Assembly (NCBI RefSeq): GCF_936928535.1
Contig: NZ_CAKZHY010000094.1
Location: forward strand, 164,311-228,310
Source: an uncultured Bradyrhizobium sp.
GTDB taxonomy: Bacteria > Pseudomonadota > Alphaproteobacteria > Rhizobiales > Xanthobacteraceae
Length of the DNA stretch: 64,000 nt
Direction of reading: 5' to 3'
Notes under the pieces: model-generated
Seen by the model: only the letters and a program-made list of their open reading frames with translations
What the model was told of the DNA's origin: nothing
Database searches by the model: none
Part shown: positions 27,837-36,110 of the stretch, piece by piece
Numbering within the stretch: position 1 is the first letter of the stretch
How the letters are laid out: the number at the start of each line of letters is the position of its first letter
Translations under genes and position numbers: made by a program

Positions 27837-29417
27837 CTACTCCACCATCTTCCGCAGCTCCGCCTTCGCCACCTTCTCCAGGGTCGAGCGCGGCATGTCG
27901 TCGACGAGCCTGATCTCGCGCGGCACCTTGAAATCGGCAAGGCCCTTGCGACAGGCCGCCATCACGCGATCCTGCAAATCCGGCGCGGCGTCCGCAACGC
28001 CGCCATGCGGGATGATGAAGACGACAGGCACCTCATCCAGCATCGGATGCTTCTTCGCCACCACGGCGGCCTCGCGCACGCCGGGGACGATGGCGATGAC
28101 CTGCTCGATCTCGGAGGCCGCGACGTTCTCGCCGCCGACCTTCAGCATGTCCTTGGTGCGATCGCCGAACCTGATGAAGCCGTTCTCAAGCCGCGTGACG
28201 CGATCGCCGGTGAGGAAGAAGCCGTGCTCGTCGAAGCTCTCGCGCGTCGCCTTTTCGTTGTGCAAATATTCGGCGAACAGCGACAGGCCGGGGATGCCCT
28301 TGATCGCGAGATTGCCGGTGTCGCCGACCTCGGTCGGCCGTCCGTCATCGTCGGCGATGCGGATCTGATATTCGGGCGCGGCGCGGCCGATCGACATTGG
28401 GATGTTGGGCTGGTCGACCTCGCCGATGATGCCGTGGGTGATGGTTTCCGTCATGCCCCACCAGCCGATGATCTTGACGCCGAATGCGGCAAAGGCCGGT
28501 GGCTCGTTCACCGCCGTGCCCCACAAGCGGAATTTATGGTCTTTCGGAATCTCCTGCTCGAGCAGCGCCTTCATGCAGAACGGAATGGTCGAGGTCCAGG
28601 TCGAGCCGTGCTCGCGAGCGACGTTCCAGAACCGGCTTGCGGAGAAGCGCGGCTGGATCACGCAGGAGCCACCGACCCACAGCGTCGCCAGCATGGAATA
28701 GGCCAGCGCGTTGGTGTGGAACAGCGGCAGATAGGTCTGGTGCACGTCGCCGGCGTGAAGATCCTCATGCGCCGCATTGATCTTGGCGCCCCACAGCGCA
28801 TTGGCGTGGGTCCAGAGCACGGCCTTCGGCCGCGACGTCGTGCCTGAGGTGTATTGCACGCTGCACGGCGCAAGCGGATCGATCGCGCGCCTGGGACGAT
28901 CGGCGCTGTCGGCGAACAGCTGCTCAAAACTCTCGCCGTGCGAGACCGCCTGTGCAGGCGCCGCACCCGCATCATGCGAGGTCACCGCCATCCAGCGGAT
29001 GTTGCGGCAGTTCTGGGCGACGATCTCCGCATAGGCCGGCTGCGTGATCGCAGCGACCGCGCCACAGTGATCGGCGAAATACTCCATCTCCGCCGGCGCC
29101 GAGCGCGTGTTGGTGGTCACGGCAATGGCCCCAAGTTCGACGCAGGCAAACCAGGCCAGCAGCGCCTCGATGCAATTGTCCAGGTGAATGAGCACGTACT
29201 CGCCGGACTTCACGCCCCGCTTCGCCAGGCCCGCCGCAAGCGCGCCGACCCGCTCGTGAAACTCGCGGTAGCTCCAATGTTGCGCAGGTGCATCGAACGG
29301 CGCCCAGATCAGGAACGGATGCGCGCTGCGCGCCTCGGCGCGCATCTTCAGCAGCCAGGGCACGTCGAGCCCGTCGAACGGGCTCACGATACCGGCGGCG
29401 GTTCGTTGAATGGCCAT
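27837..29417 (-). CDS. AMP-forming acyl-CoA synthetase/ligase
   Basis: ATG 29417 has GGGAGGA upstream and gives 526 residues. ANL-superfamily motifs are present: the P-loop YTSGTTSRPKAVLWTH near residue 175, GWWGMTETI, FFLTGDRVTRLENGFIRFGDRTKDMLKVGG and the late Lys region RSTLEKVAKAELRKM. Such enzymes activate a carboxylic acid to an acyl-adenylate and then to a CoA thioester. The chain-length class is unclear; the sequence resembles crotonobetaine/carnitine-type or medium-chain ligases. A VOC protein gene lies upstream on the same strand, about 110 bp away. Confidence 0.9.
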   Translation of the reverse strand: MAIQRTAAGIVSPFDGLDVPWLLKMRAEARSAHPFLIWAPFDAPAQHWSYREFHERVGALAAGLAKRGVKSGEYVLIHLDNCIEALLAWFACVELGAIAVTTNTRSAPAEMEYFADHCGAVAAITQPAYAEIVAQNCRNIRWMAVTSHDAGAAPAQAVSHGESFEQLFADSADRPRRAIDPLAPCSVQYTSGTTSRPKAVLWTHANALWGAKINAAHEDLHAGDVHQTYLPLFHTNALAYSMLATLWVGGSCVIQPRFSASRFWNVAREHGSTWTSTIPFCMKALLEQEIPKDHKFRLWGTAVNEPPAFAAFGVKIIGWWGMTETITHGIIGEVDQPNIPMSIGRAAPEYQIRIADDDGRPTEVGDTGNLAIKGIPGLSLFAEYLHNEKATRESFDEHGFFLTGDRVTRLENGFIRFGDRTKDMLKVGGENVAASEIEQVIAIVPGVREAAVVAKKHPMLDEVPVVFIIPHGGVADAAPDLQDRVMAACRKGLADFKVPREIRLVDDMPRSTLEKVAKAELRKMVE

Positions 29418-29525
29418 GAGTCCTCCCGTGCAGCCTGCATCTTGATGGCAGCTGCCATTTGATGATTGCGTCTTCCTGCCATCACATGGCACGGCGCGCA
29501 AATCGGGGAGGGCGTTGCGTGCCGC

Positions 29526-29936
29526 TCAATACTCGTACGACGAAATCTCGATCAGGCTGCCATCCGGATCCCGGCAATAGACCGAGCGCAGCGTGCCGCG
29601 GGCGCCTTGCTTGGGAACCGGGCCTTCCTCGATCGCGACGCCATGTGCCTGCAGATGCGCTACCACCTCGTCGGGCGTCGAGGAGGTGAGGAAGCACAGA
29701 TCTTCGCTGCCGGCGGTCTGGTGGTCGGCGGTGAACCACTCCACCTTGTCGGCGTCGCGCGGCCGGACGTTGATCTTCTGTTGACCAAATTGAAGCGAGG
29801 TCCGCGGCGCTTTGCCGCCACCGGGATCGAACACCTTGACTTCCATGCCGAGAATCTTGCGATACCACTCGGCGGTCACAGCGACGTCGGCGACGTTGAT
29901 GACGAGATGATCGAGAGCCTGAACCTTCACCGCCAT
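29526..29936 (-). CDS. VOC (glyoxalase/bleomycin-resistance fold) protein
   Basis: The 136-residue protein shows paired beta-alpha-beta-beta-beta modules. It begins VQALDHLVINVADVAVTAEWY, with His-11 as a first metal ligand candidate, and ends YCRDPDGSLIEISSYEY, with the terminal Glu ligand. The subfamily is close to YwkD/virulence-type dioxygenase-like proteins; the substrate is unknown. The start at 29936 overlaps no other real gene and diverges from the Bug protein gene at 30079. Confidence 0.88.
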   Translation of the reverse strand: MAVKVQALDHLVINVADVAVTAEWYRKILGMEVKVFDPGGGKAPRTSLQFGQQKINVRPRDADKVEWFTADHQTAGSEDLCFLTSSTPDEVVAHLQAHGVAIEEGPVPKQGARGTLRSVYCRDPDGSLIEISSYEY

Positions 29937-30031
29937 GCCTTATCCTTTCGTCACCATGGATCTTGCGTCCCTTTCCGCGCGTGGTGAGCTTTGTTACAAC
30001 GCCACCGATGCCGTTTTCAAGGCAACCAGCC

Positions 30032-30063
30032 TTCAAGAACAACACTCATTCAAGAACAACACT
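30032..30063 (+). repeat. Tandem 15-bp repeat with 2-bp spacer before the Bug gene
   Basis: TTCAAGAACAACACT occurs at 30032-30046 and 30049-30063, ending 15 bp before the start codon. It could be a regulatory direct repeat in the leader or a replication-slippage duplication. Confidence 0.75.
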
Positions 30064-30078
30064 GGGAGAACCCTCGAG

Positions 30079-31053
30079 ATGATCACTCGCCGCACTGCGC
30101 TGGGCCTGCTCGCCGCCACGCCGCTTGTAGCCAGCCCGCTGTCGAAGGCATTTGCAGCGGATTATCCGTCCCGGCCGGTGAAGTTCGTGGTGGGTTATCC
30201 GCCGGGCGGTGCCACCGACATTCTGGCGCGGCTGATCGGCCAGCGGCTGTCGGAGCGGTTCGGCCAGCAATTCGTGATCGAGAACAAGCCGGGCGCCGGC
30301 AATAATATCGGTACCGAATCCGTCGTGAACGCCGAGCCCGACGGCTACACGGTGCTGCTGGTCAATCCGGCGAACTACATCAACACCACGCTCTACGCCA
30401 ATCTCAAGTTCAACTTCCTTCGCGACATCGCGCCGATCGCCGCGTTCCAGCGCGTGCCGAACGTGATGACCGTCAACAAGGATGTGCCGGCCAAGACCGT
30501 CGCCGAGTTCATCGACTATGTGAAGGCCAATCCCGGCAAGGTGAACATGGCCTCGTCAGGCAACGGGACCTCGGTGCATCTGTCCGGCGAGATGTTCATG
30601 GCCATGACCGGCTGCAAGATGCAGCACGTGCCCTATCGTGGCGCGGCACCCGCGATCACCGACATGCTCGGTGGTCAGGTCCAGGTGATCTTCGACAACA
30701 TGCCCTCGATCATCCAGCACATCCGTTCCGGAAGCTTGCGTGCGCTCGGCGTCACCACGGCGCAGCGCTCGCCGCAGCTGCCCGACGTACCAACCATCGG
30801 CGAGACCGTGAAGGATTACGAGGCGAGCGCGTTGTTCGGGATGGGTGCGCCGAAGAACATGCCGAAGGACCTGATCGCCAAGCTCAACAACGAGATCAAC
30901 ACGCTCATGAAGGAGCCCGAGATGACCAAGCGCCTGGTCGAGCTCGGCGGCGATCCGTTGATCGAGACGCCGGAGGCGTTCGGCCAGGACATCGAGGCCG
31001 AGACCGCCAAGTGGAAGAAGGTCGTCGAGTTCGCCGGCCTCAAGGTCGAATAG
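30079..31053 (+). CDS. Bug/TctC-family solute-binding protein
   Basis: The start at 30079 follows GGGAGAA and yields 324 residues. A signal peptide (MITRRTALGLLAATPLVASPLSKAFAA shape) with paired Arg may be Tat- or Sec-type. The mature protein has the family blocks YPSRPVKFVVGYPPGG, IENKPGAGNNIGTE, HVPYRGAAPAITDMLGGQVQ and GLLALGVT-like RALGVTTAQRS. Bug proteins bind carboxylates in the periplasm for tripartite tricarboxylate transporters or signalling. No TctA/TctB genes are nearby, so it is an orphan binding protein. Confidence 0.92.
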   Translation: MITRRTALGLLAATPLVASPLSKAFAADYPSRPVKFVVGYPPGGATDILARLIGQRLSERFGQQFVIENKPGAGNNIGTESVVNAEPDGYTVLLVNPANYINTTLYANLKFNFLRDIAPIAAFQRVPNVMTVNKDVPAKTVAEFIDYVKANPGKVNMASSGNGTSVHLSGEMFMAMTGCKMQHVPYRGAAPAITDMLGGQVQVIFDNMPSIIQHIRSGSLRALGVTTAQRSPQLPDVPTIGETVKDYEASALFGMGAPKNMPKDLIAKLNNEINTLMKEPEMTKRLVELGGDPLIETPEAFGQDIEAETAKWKKVVEFAGLKVE

Positions 31054-31074
31054 CGCTTCTGCGATTCACGGAGG

Positions 31075-31104
31075 AAGCCCCGCCTGAAGGCGGGGCTTTT
31101 TTGC
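31075..31104 (+). terminator. Rho-independent terminator after the Bug gene
   Basis: The perfect arms AAGCCCCGCC and GGCGGGGCTT enclose TGAA and are followed by a T run, about 20 bp past the stop codon. Confidence 0.93.
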
Positions 31105-31151
31105 GTGGGTTCCCGCTTGACGGGATCGGGCTTGCGCCTATATTAAACCTT

Positions 31152-31604
31152 ATGGTTAAGTATCAGGACGAGACGCTCGATCGCACCTTTGCGGCGCTGT
31201 CCGATCCGACGCGGCGCGCGCTGCTGGCGCGTCTCGGCGAGAAGGACAGCCTGTCGGTGAGCGAGCTGGCGGCACCGTTCCCGATCTCGCTCCCGGCGAT
31301 CATGAAGCATCTCGACGTGCTCACGGATGCGGGCCTGATCGTGCGCGAGAAGACCGGGCGCACCGTGTCCTGCCGGCTCACCGCGCAGCCGATGGAGCAG
31401 GCGATGAACTGGCTCAATCGCTACGCACAATTCTGGTCCGAGAGTTTCGACCGCCTTGCCGCCTTTGTGGAGGAGGAACCATGGTCAACGCAGTCGCCAA
31501 CGCCGCCGAACGCGCAAATGAAAGGCCGAGCCTCACGCTCACGCGCCGGCTCCGGGCGCGGCCGGAAAAAGTCTTCATCGCCTGGACGCAGGCCGAACAA
31601 CTAG
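31152..31604 (+). CDS. ArsR-family repressor with extended C terminus
   Basis: The start at 31152 gives MVKYQDETLDRTFAALSDPTRRALL, the normal ArsR opening. The winged helix spans residues about 10-90 (LSVSELAAPFPISLPAIMKHLDVLTDAGLI, REKTGRTVSCRLT). The protein is 150 residues; the usual length in ArsR/SRPBCC pairs is about 110. The last 40 residues (PWSTQSPTPPN onward) are low in family character and are simply the shifted reading of the next gene, with a 124-bp overlap. No metal-binding Cys cluster is visible. Confidence 0.88.
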   Translation: MVKYQDETLDRTFAALSDPTRRALLARLGEKDSLSVSELAAPFPISLPAIMKHLDVLTDAGLIVREKTGRTVSCRLTAQPMEQAMNWLNRYAQFWSESFDRLAAFVEEEPWSTQSPTPPNAQMKGRASRSRAGSGRGRKKSSSPGRRPNN

Positions 31605-31948
31605 TTCAATGGTTCGGGCCGCCGAACATGAAGCCGGCGACGCTGAACGCCGAGCTCGACGTTCGCGCCGGCGGCCGCTACCGCATCTCGTTCACCCGCG
31701 ACGACGGTGAATATTTCGAGGCCGGCGGCACCTATCGCGAGGTCGTGCCGAACGAGCGGCTGGTCTTTACCTGGGCCTGGCACTCGACGCCGGAGCGCGA
31801 ATCGCTGGTGACGATCACGTTGAAGCCCGACGGCGCCGGCACGTTGATGATCTTCCATCATGCGCAGTTCTTCGACGAGACCGCGCGCGACAACCACCAG
31901 CGTGGCTGGAGTTCGTTCTTCGACAAGCTCGATAGCTTCGTCGCCTGA
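31481..31948 (+). CDS. SRPBCC/AHSA1-family protein
   Basis: The 155-residue helix-grip protein begins at ATG 31481 with GGAGGA about six bases upstream. Typical AHSA1 blocks are TLTRRLRARPEKVFIAWT, QWFGPPNM, DVRAGGRYRISF, VVPNERLVFTWAW and GWSSFFDKLDSFVA. These proteins bind hydrophobic ligands and commonly pair with an ArsR regulator. Here the gene is translationally entangled with the ArsR gene over 124 bp and is followed 21 bp later by a DUF899 gene, making a three-gene operon. Confidence 0.92.
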   Translation: MVNAVANAAERANERPSLTLTRRLRARPEKVFIAWTQAEQLVQWFGPPNMKPATLNAELDVRAGGRYRISFTRDDGEYFEAGGTYREVVPNERLVFTWAWHSTPERESLVTITLKPDGAGTLMIFHHAQFFDETARDNHQRGWSSFFDKLDSFVA

Positions 31949-31969
31949 TCCCTGTCAGAGGAGGATACC

Positions 31970-32704
31970 ATGCAGCAACATCAGATCGTCTCGCGCGAGG
32001 AGTGGGTCGCCGCTCGCAAGGCTCATCTGGCGCACGAGAAAGCGTTTTCGCAGGCCCGCGAGCGTCTGGCCGAAGAACGCCGCGCCTTGCCCTGGGTGAA
32101 GGTCGACAAGCGTTACGTGTTCGACGGGCCTGATGGCAAGGTGACGCTCGGCGATCTCTTCAAAGGGCGCCCGCAGCTCGTGGTCCAGCACGTGATGTTC
32201 GCGCCGGATTGGGAGGCCGCCTGCAAGAGCTGTTCGTTCTGGGCCGACGGCTTCGAGCGCATGGTGCCGCATCTGGCGGCGCGCGATACCACCATGGTCG
32301 CGATCTCGCTGGCACCGAGCGCAAAACTCGAGGCATTCAAGCAGCGCATGGGCTGGACGTTTGACTGGGTCTCCTCAGGCAATAACGAATTCAACTACAA
32401 TTACGAGGTCTCGTTCACGCGCGAGCAGATCGACAAGGGCGTGCCGAAATACAATTTCGGCACCACGCCGTTCTATGGCCCGGAACTGCCGGGCATCAGC
32501 GTGTTCTATCGCAACGAGGCCGGCGAGATCTTTCACACCTATTCCTGTTTCGCCCGCGGCCTCGACATGATGAATGCCGCTTATCAATATCTCGACCTCA
32601 CCCCGCTCGGCCGTCACGAGGACGGTCTGCCCTATCCGATGGATTGGGTTCGCCTGCGCGACCAGTACGAGCCGCAGGCGAAGGGTGCGTGCTGCCACGG
32701 GTGA
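31970..32704 (+). CDS. DUF899 thioredoxin-fold protein
   Basis: The 244-residue protein begins after AGAGGAGG. It has family segments WVAARKAHLAHEKAFSQARE, LFKGRPQLVVQHVMFAPDWE and the CKSCSFWADGF motif near residue 85, which gives a CxxC pair in a thioredoxin-like position. FNYNYEVSFT, EIFHTYSCFARGLD and the tail with CCHG also match DUF899. A redox or peroxide role is inferred from fold only. It is the last gene of the ArsR operon. Confidence 0.9.
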   Translation: MQQHQIVSREEWVAARKAHLAHEKAFSQARERLAEERRALPWVKVDKRYVFDGPDGKVTLGDLFKGRPQLVVQHVMFAPDWEAACKSCSFWADGFERMVPHLAARDTTMVAISLAPSAKLEAFKQRMGWTFDWVSSGNNEFNYNYEVSFTREQIDKGVPKYNFGTTPFYGPELPGISVFYRNEAGEIFHTYSCFARGLDMMNAAYQYLDLTPLGRHEDGLPYPMDWVRLRDQYEPQAKGACCHG

Positions 32705-32744
32705 GGGGCTATGCGCCTTACGTGCCACGCGTGCAAACTGTTAT

Positions 32745-32885
32745 CGTCACCCTGAGGTGCCGGAGCCTCGCGGCGCAATTGCGCCGCTGGGCGGAGGCCT
32801 CGAAGGGCGACAGCCCAGCTGCATCCGGGCCGATTCATCCTTCGGTGCTCACACTGCTTTGCAGTGTGAGCACCTCAGGTTGACG
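32745..32885. repeat. Intergenic repeat (CACCCTGAGGTGC ... GCACCTCAGGTTGAC)
   Basis: The ends are inverted (CCTGAGGTGC and GCACCTCAGG). Inside are the hairpin GGCGCAATTGCGCC and the arm pair CTCACACTGC/GCAGTGTGAG. It belongs loosely to the CTCAGGATGAGG family. Confidence 0.72.
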
Positions 32886-32909
32886 GAATACACGAGTACG
32901 AATGCAACC

Positions 32910-34160
32910 CTACTTCTTCGCATCAGCCTCTTCCGTGCCTTTGCACGAGATCAGCATCGTATAGGCACGCGCGTTGCCGGCGATGTCGGCGGTCTTGAGC
33001 TCGCCCTTCGGCTCGGCCGTCTGGTACGGCACGACCGAATTGTCGAGGAAGTCGCGCAGTGCGCCGGTCTTGATGGCGAAGTTGATGTTCTCGGGAATAT
33101 CGCCGGTTAGCGCGGCAATGCGCAATCCGGGGATCTTTCCGGTGACCACTCCCACGATCTGGCCGCTGGTGTCGAACAACGGGCCGCCGCTATTGCCGGG
33201 CTGCACGGGTGCGCTGATTTGCAGGAAGCGCGTATCGTTGCGCATGCCGCTCAGCGAGCTTACGATCCCGGTGGTCACGGTGAAGTCCGACGTCAGTAAG
33301 CCATGATAGGGAAAACCGATCGCTACGACGGAATCGCCGGAGTGGAACGAGCGATCGCGGATTCGGGCAAACTCCTTGAATGTCGCCGTCGAGGGCGCCT
33401 GCAACAACGCCAGATCGTTGTTTGGATCAGCAGACACGACCCGCAAGACCATCGCGGCTTCGCCCGTGAGATTGCCCTTGAGCTCGCTGCAACCGTCGAT
33501 CACGTGGTTGTTGGTGACGATGTGCCCGGCCGCGCTGATCACGAAGCCGGTGCCGAAACCGCTCTTGGCTCCTTTGCCGGGCTTGCTCGCCGGCGGCGGG
33601 CCCTGCTTGTCACCCGCGGCTGCGGTCCTCGCCGCACCCTTGGTGAAATCGCCGGCCTTGTCGAGCCCGTCGGCTTTCACCCTGGTCACGCAATTGGCCA
33701 ATGCGGCGATCACCGGCCCGGTCGACCTCAGGTCGAAGTTCAGGACGGCGTGGCCGGCCGTCGCCACCATCAGGTTCGCCTTCTGAAACGTGCGCACAAC
33801 ATTGAGCGGCAGGACGGCCGTGAGCATGTCGGACCGGTATGCCGTCGCGAACAGCCTGGCTTGCTCCTGTCCGTCAAAAGTCACGTCGATCGCGGCGTTC
33901 TCGCCCTTGTTGAAGTGATAGCTGGGACTCGCGAAGGCGAGCGACCATATGCCGGCGGCATTTTGGCTCACGACGAGGATGACGCCGTTCGCATAAGGCG
34001 CCGTCACCGCGCAATGGGAGAAGGCGCCCGTCTCGTCGTTGCTGAAGGCGCCGCCGGTCCAGCCGCCAACATTGACGGTACCAAACGGTCCCTTCGCATG
34101 GGCTGAGCCAACAAGACACACCTGCAGCAGAGCTGCAGCGACGAGCGACCTTAACCACAT
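32910..34160 (-). CDS. Secreted trypsin-like serine protease (S1C/DegP-type catalytic domain)
   Basis: The start at 34160 has GGGGGAG a few bases upstream; 416 residues. The signal peptide ends near VGSAHAKG. The first 150 mature residues are an unassigned N-terminal domain. The protease domain follows: His in HIVTNNHVIDG, Asp in NNDLALLQAP, and Ser in PVQPGNSGGPLFD near residue 345. No PDZ domain is visible, unlike DegP. A linker rich in Lys/Gly/Ala (residues about 185-205) joins the two parts. The location is likely periplasmic; the target is unknown. Confidence 0.9.
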   Translation of the reverse strand: MWLRSLVAAALLQVCLVGSAHAKGPFGTVNVGGWTGGAFSNDETGAFSHCAVTAPYANGVILVVSQNAAGIWSLAFASPSYHFNKGENAAIDVTFDGQEQARLFATAYRSDMLTAVLPLNVVRTFQKANLMVATAGHAVLNFDLRSTGPVIAALANCVTRVKADGLDKAGDFTKGAARTAAAGDKQGPPPASKPGKGAKSGFGTGFVISAAGHIVTNNHVIDGCSELKGNLTGEAAMVLRVVSADPNNDLALLQAPSTATFKEFARIRDRSFHSGDSVVAIGFPYHGLLTSDFTVTTGIVSSLSGMRNDTRFLQISAPVQPGNSGGPLFDTSGQIVGVVTGKIPGLRIAALTGDIPENINFAIKTGALRDFLDNSVVPYQTAEPKGELKTADIAGNARAYTMLISCKGTEEADAKK

Positions 34161-34265
34161 AATCTCCCCCCAGGGCATCTCGGCCGCATCTTATCTGGGC
34201 TGGCAGCCGAGACGCAACCGGCAGTTGTCCGGCCGGAGCGTTGTCCCCGCGGGCGACTTCGCGGC

Positions 34266-34293
34266 TTGCCTTTACTTTGTGGTGCTGTATACT
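34266..34293 (+). promoter_or_regulatory. Sigma70-like promoter of the membrane protein/regulator/uppS operon
   Basis: TTGCCT (34266-34271), a 16-bp spacer and TATACT (34288-34293) form a good -35/-10 pair. The -10 overlaps the left arm of the palindrome at 34291. Confidence 0.6.
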
Positions 34294-34307
34294 TTGCGAT
34301 ACAAAGT
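34291..34307. promoter_or_regulatory. Operator-like palindrome, copy 1
   Basis: ACTTTG-CGATA-CAAAGT lies across the -10 and expected start of transcription. The 20-base block ACTTTGCGATACAAAGTGAC recurs with a single change at 35361. The likely binder is the winged-helix regulator encoded in this operon. Confidence 0.65.
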
Positions 34308-34347
34308 GACTGGGCGAGCCGGTCCGTGAGCCGGGTGGAGCGGAGTT

Positions 34348-34977
34348 TTGGCGTTGCCGATGCGCGATCTCGACAAGGCACTGGCCGACATCGTGGCGAT
34401 CCGCAGTCAGATTGCGGCCGGCACGGCGTTCCGCGGTTACGGCCCGGCCACGATGGCCGCGACCGGCGCGGTCGCGCTTCTGACCGCGATCGCGCAATTC
34501 TGGCTGCTCGGGGATCCCACCAGTGAGCCGCTCGGCTTCTTCCTCGGGTGGTTCGTCGCGGCGTCGCTGTCAGGCCTGATGATCTGGATCGAGATGCGTG
34601 CGCGTTCGCGCCGTCATCATTCCGGCCTTGCCGACGCGATGATTCATCAGGCGATCGAGCAGTTCCTGCCCGCGGGCGTCGCCGGTGTCCTGCTTGCGGT
34701 CGTGATGTGGAAGTTCGCGTCCGAGGCGCTTTGGCTGTTGCCGGGGCTGTGGCAGATCCTGGTGTCGCTCGGCATTTTCGCCTCCGTTCGCTCGCTGCCG
34801 CGTAGCGTGGCGTTCGCCGGGGCCTGGTACTTCATATCAGGCTTCGTCGTGGTGGTCCTGGCAAGCCGGACCCACACGCTGTCGCCATGGACGATGGGGC
34901 TGCCTTTCGTGATCGGCCAGTCGGTGATGGCGGCCATTCTGTATTTCGCGTCCGGAGACAATGATGTCGAAGACTGA
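34348..34977 (+). CDS. Membrane protein of unknown function (four or five helices)
   Basis: The frame starts at TTG 34348, with GGTGGAG seven bases upstream; ATG 34360 is an alternative but is farther from a ribosome site. The 209-residue product has a cytoplasmic-looking helix (MRDLDKALADIVAIRSQI), then hydrophobic helices near residues 38-55, 62-80, 107-125, 130-150 and 158-175. A basic stretch EMRARSRRHHSG lies between. The family is not recognised; similar genes are seen paired with small winged-helix regulators. It overlaps the regulator gene by 17 bp. Confidence 0.78.
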   Translation: MALPMRDLDKALADIVAIRSQIAAGTAFRGYGPATMAATGAVALLTAIAQFWLLGDPTSEPLGFFLGWFVAASLSGLMIWIEMRARSRRHHSGLADAMIHQAIEQFLPAGVAGVLLAVVMWKFASEALWLLPGLWQILVSLGIFASVRSLPRSVAFAGAWYFISGFVVVVLASRTHTLSPWTMGLPFVIGQSVMAAILYFASGDNDVED

Positions 34978-35338
34978 CAGCGCGCCTTTTTCTTATGAAG
35001 GGCTCGACCGTGTGATCCACGAGAAGGCGCGACTCGGATTGCTGACGTCGCTGATGGCTCACCCGAAGGGGCTCGCGTTCGCGGATCTGAAGCAGCTCTG
35101 CGGCCTGACCGACGGCAATCTCAGCCGGCATCTCGCCGTGCTCCAGGAGGCCGGCCTAGTCGAAGTGACCAAAGGTTATGAAGGCAATCGCCCGCACACG
35201 ACCTGCCGTCTGACCAAGAGCGGTCGCCGACGCTTCCTCGACTATCTCGCAGTGCTCGAACGTCTCGTGCGCGACGCCGCCAAGGCCGCCGGGCGTGAGG
35301 CGCCGCCGTTCGGCCGTCTCGGTATTCTCCCGACCTGA
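34961..35338 (+). CDS. Winged-helix transcriptional regulator (HTH_34/PadR-like)
   Basis: A 125-residue protein starting at ATG 34961 (or 34964) with GGAGA upstream. The single domain reads FSYEGLDRVIHEKARLGLLTSLMA, then the recognition region FADLKQLCGLTDGNLSRHLAVLQEAGLVEV, then the wing KGYEGNRPHTTCRLTKSGRRRF. It has no ligand domain, as in the HTH_34 group. It overlaps the membrane protein gene and precedes the prenyl transferase by 30 bp. Two copies of one palindrome bracket the operon, which suggests autoregulation. Confidence 0.88.
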   Translation: MMSKTDSAPFSYEGLDRVIHEKARLGLLTSLMAHPKGLAFADLKQLCGLTDGNLSRHLAVLQEAGLVEVTKGYEGNRPHTTCRLTKSGRRRFLDYLAVLERLVRDAAKAAGREAPPFGRLGILPT

Positions 35339-35360
35339 TCGCCCCCTTTTTTGACCGGAG

Positions 35361-35377
35361 ACTTTGCGATGCAAAGT
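35361..35377. promoter_or_regulatory. Operator-like palindrome, copy 2, over the uppS start codon
   Basis: ACTTTGC-GAT-GCAAAGT has perfect 7-bp arms and contains the ATG (35369) of the prenyl transferase. A TTGACC at 35351-35356 could be the -35 of an internal promoter, though no good -10 is seen. Confidence 0.62.
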
Positions 35378-36109
35378 GACGTCACGTCCCACAACGAAAA
35401 GCTTCATGTCGGCATCATCATGGACGGCAACGGCCGATGGGCGACCCGGCGCGGATTGTCGCGTATCCGCGGCCACGAGGCGGGCGTCGAGACGATCCGC
35501 CGGATAGTCGAGGCGGCGCCGAAGCAGGGCATCGGCACGCTGACGCTCTACGCCTTCTCGACCGACAATTGGCGCAGGCCCAAGGCCGAGGTCGCGGCGT
35601 TGATGACGCTGCTGCGTTTCTATCTCGCCAATGAAGTGCAGAGCCTGGTGAAGAACGGCGTGCGGCTCAACGTGATCGGTCGGCGCGATCGCCTGCCGGA
35701 CGGTATTGCCAGTGCCATCGCGCGCGCGGAGGAAGCCACCGCAGACGGCAGCACGCTGCACTTACGCATCGCCGTCGACTATTCCGCGCGCGATGCCATC
35801 CTCAATGCCGCTGCGAAGGCTGCTGCGCTGACCAGCCTGACCCGCGAAGCCTTCTCGCAACTCGTCACCGGCGAGGCCGGTTTGCGCGATGTCGATCTCA
35901 TCATCCGCACCTCAGGCGAAAAACGGCTGTCGGACTTCCTGCTCTGGGAGGGTGCCTATGCCGAGCTGCACTTCACCGAGCGGATGTGGCCCGAATTCGA
36001 CGCGAGCGATCTCGCGGCGGCGCTGGCCTCCTTCCACGGCCGCGAACGCCGCTTCGGCGGGCTGCAGGCCATCATGCCGGAGGAGGTGCCCTCGCTCTCG
36101 CGGGCGTGA
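35369..36109 (+). CDS. uppS: cis-Prenyl (di-trans,poly-cis) transferase, UppS family
   Basis: ATG 35369 has GGAG nine bases upstream and gives 246 residues. UppS motifs are complete: GIIMDGNGRWATRRG with the catalytic Asp, TLYAFSTDNWRRPKAEV, and RTSGEKRLSDFLLWEGAYAELHF. The enzyme adds isopentenyl units in cis to make a polyprenyl carrier lipid. RTSGEKRLSDF departs slightly from the more usual RTGGEQRISNF, so this may be a second, specialised copy; a housekeeping uppS normally sits with cdsA and dxr, which are absent here. Confidence 0.9.
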   Translation: MQSDVTSHNEKLHVGIIMDGNGRWATRRGLSRIRGHEAGVETIRRIVEAAPKQGIGTLTLYAFSTDNWRRPKAEVAALMTLLRFYLANEVQSLVKNGVRLNVIGRRDRLPDGIASAIARAEEATADGSTLHLRIAVDYSARDAILNAAAKAAALTSLTREAFSQLVTGEAGLRDVDLIIRTSGEKRLSDFLLWEGAYAELHFTERMWPEFDASDLAAALASFHGRERRFGGLQAIMPEEVPSLSRA

Positions 36110-36110
36110 T

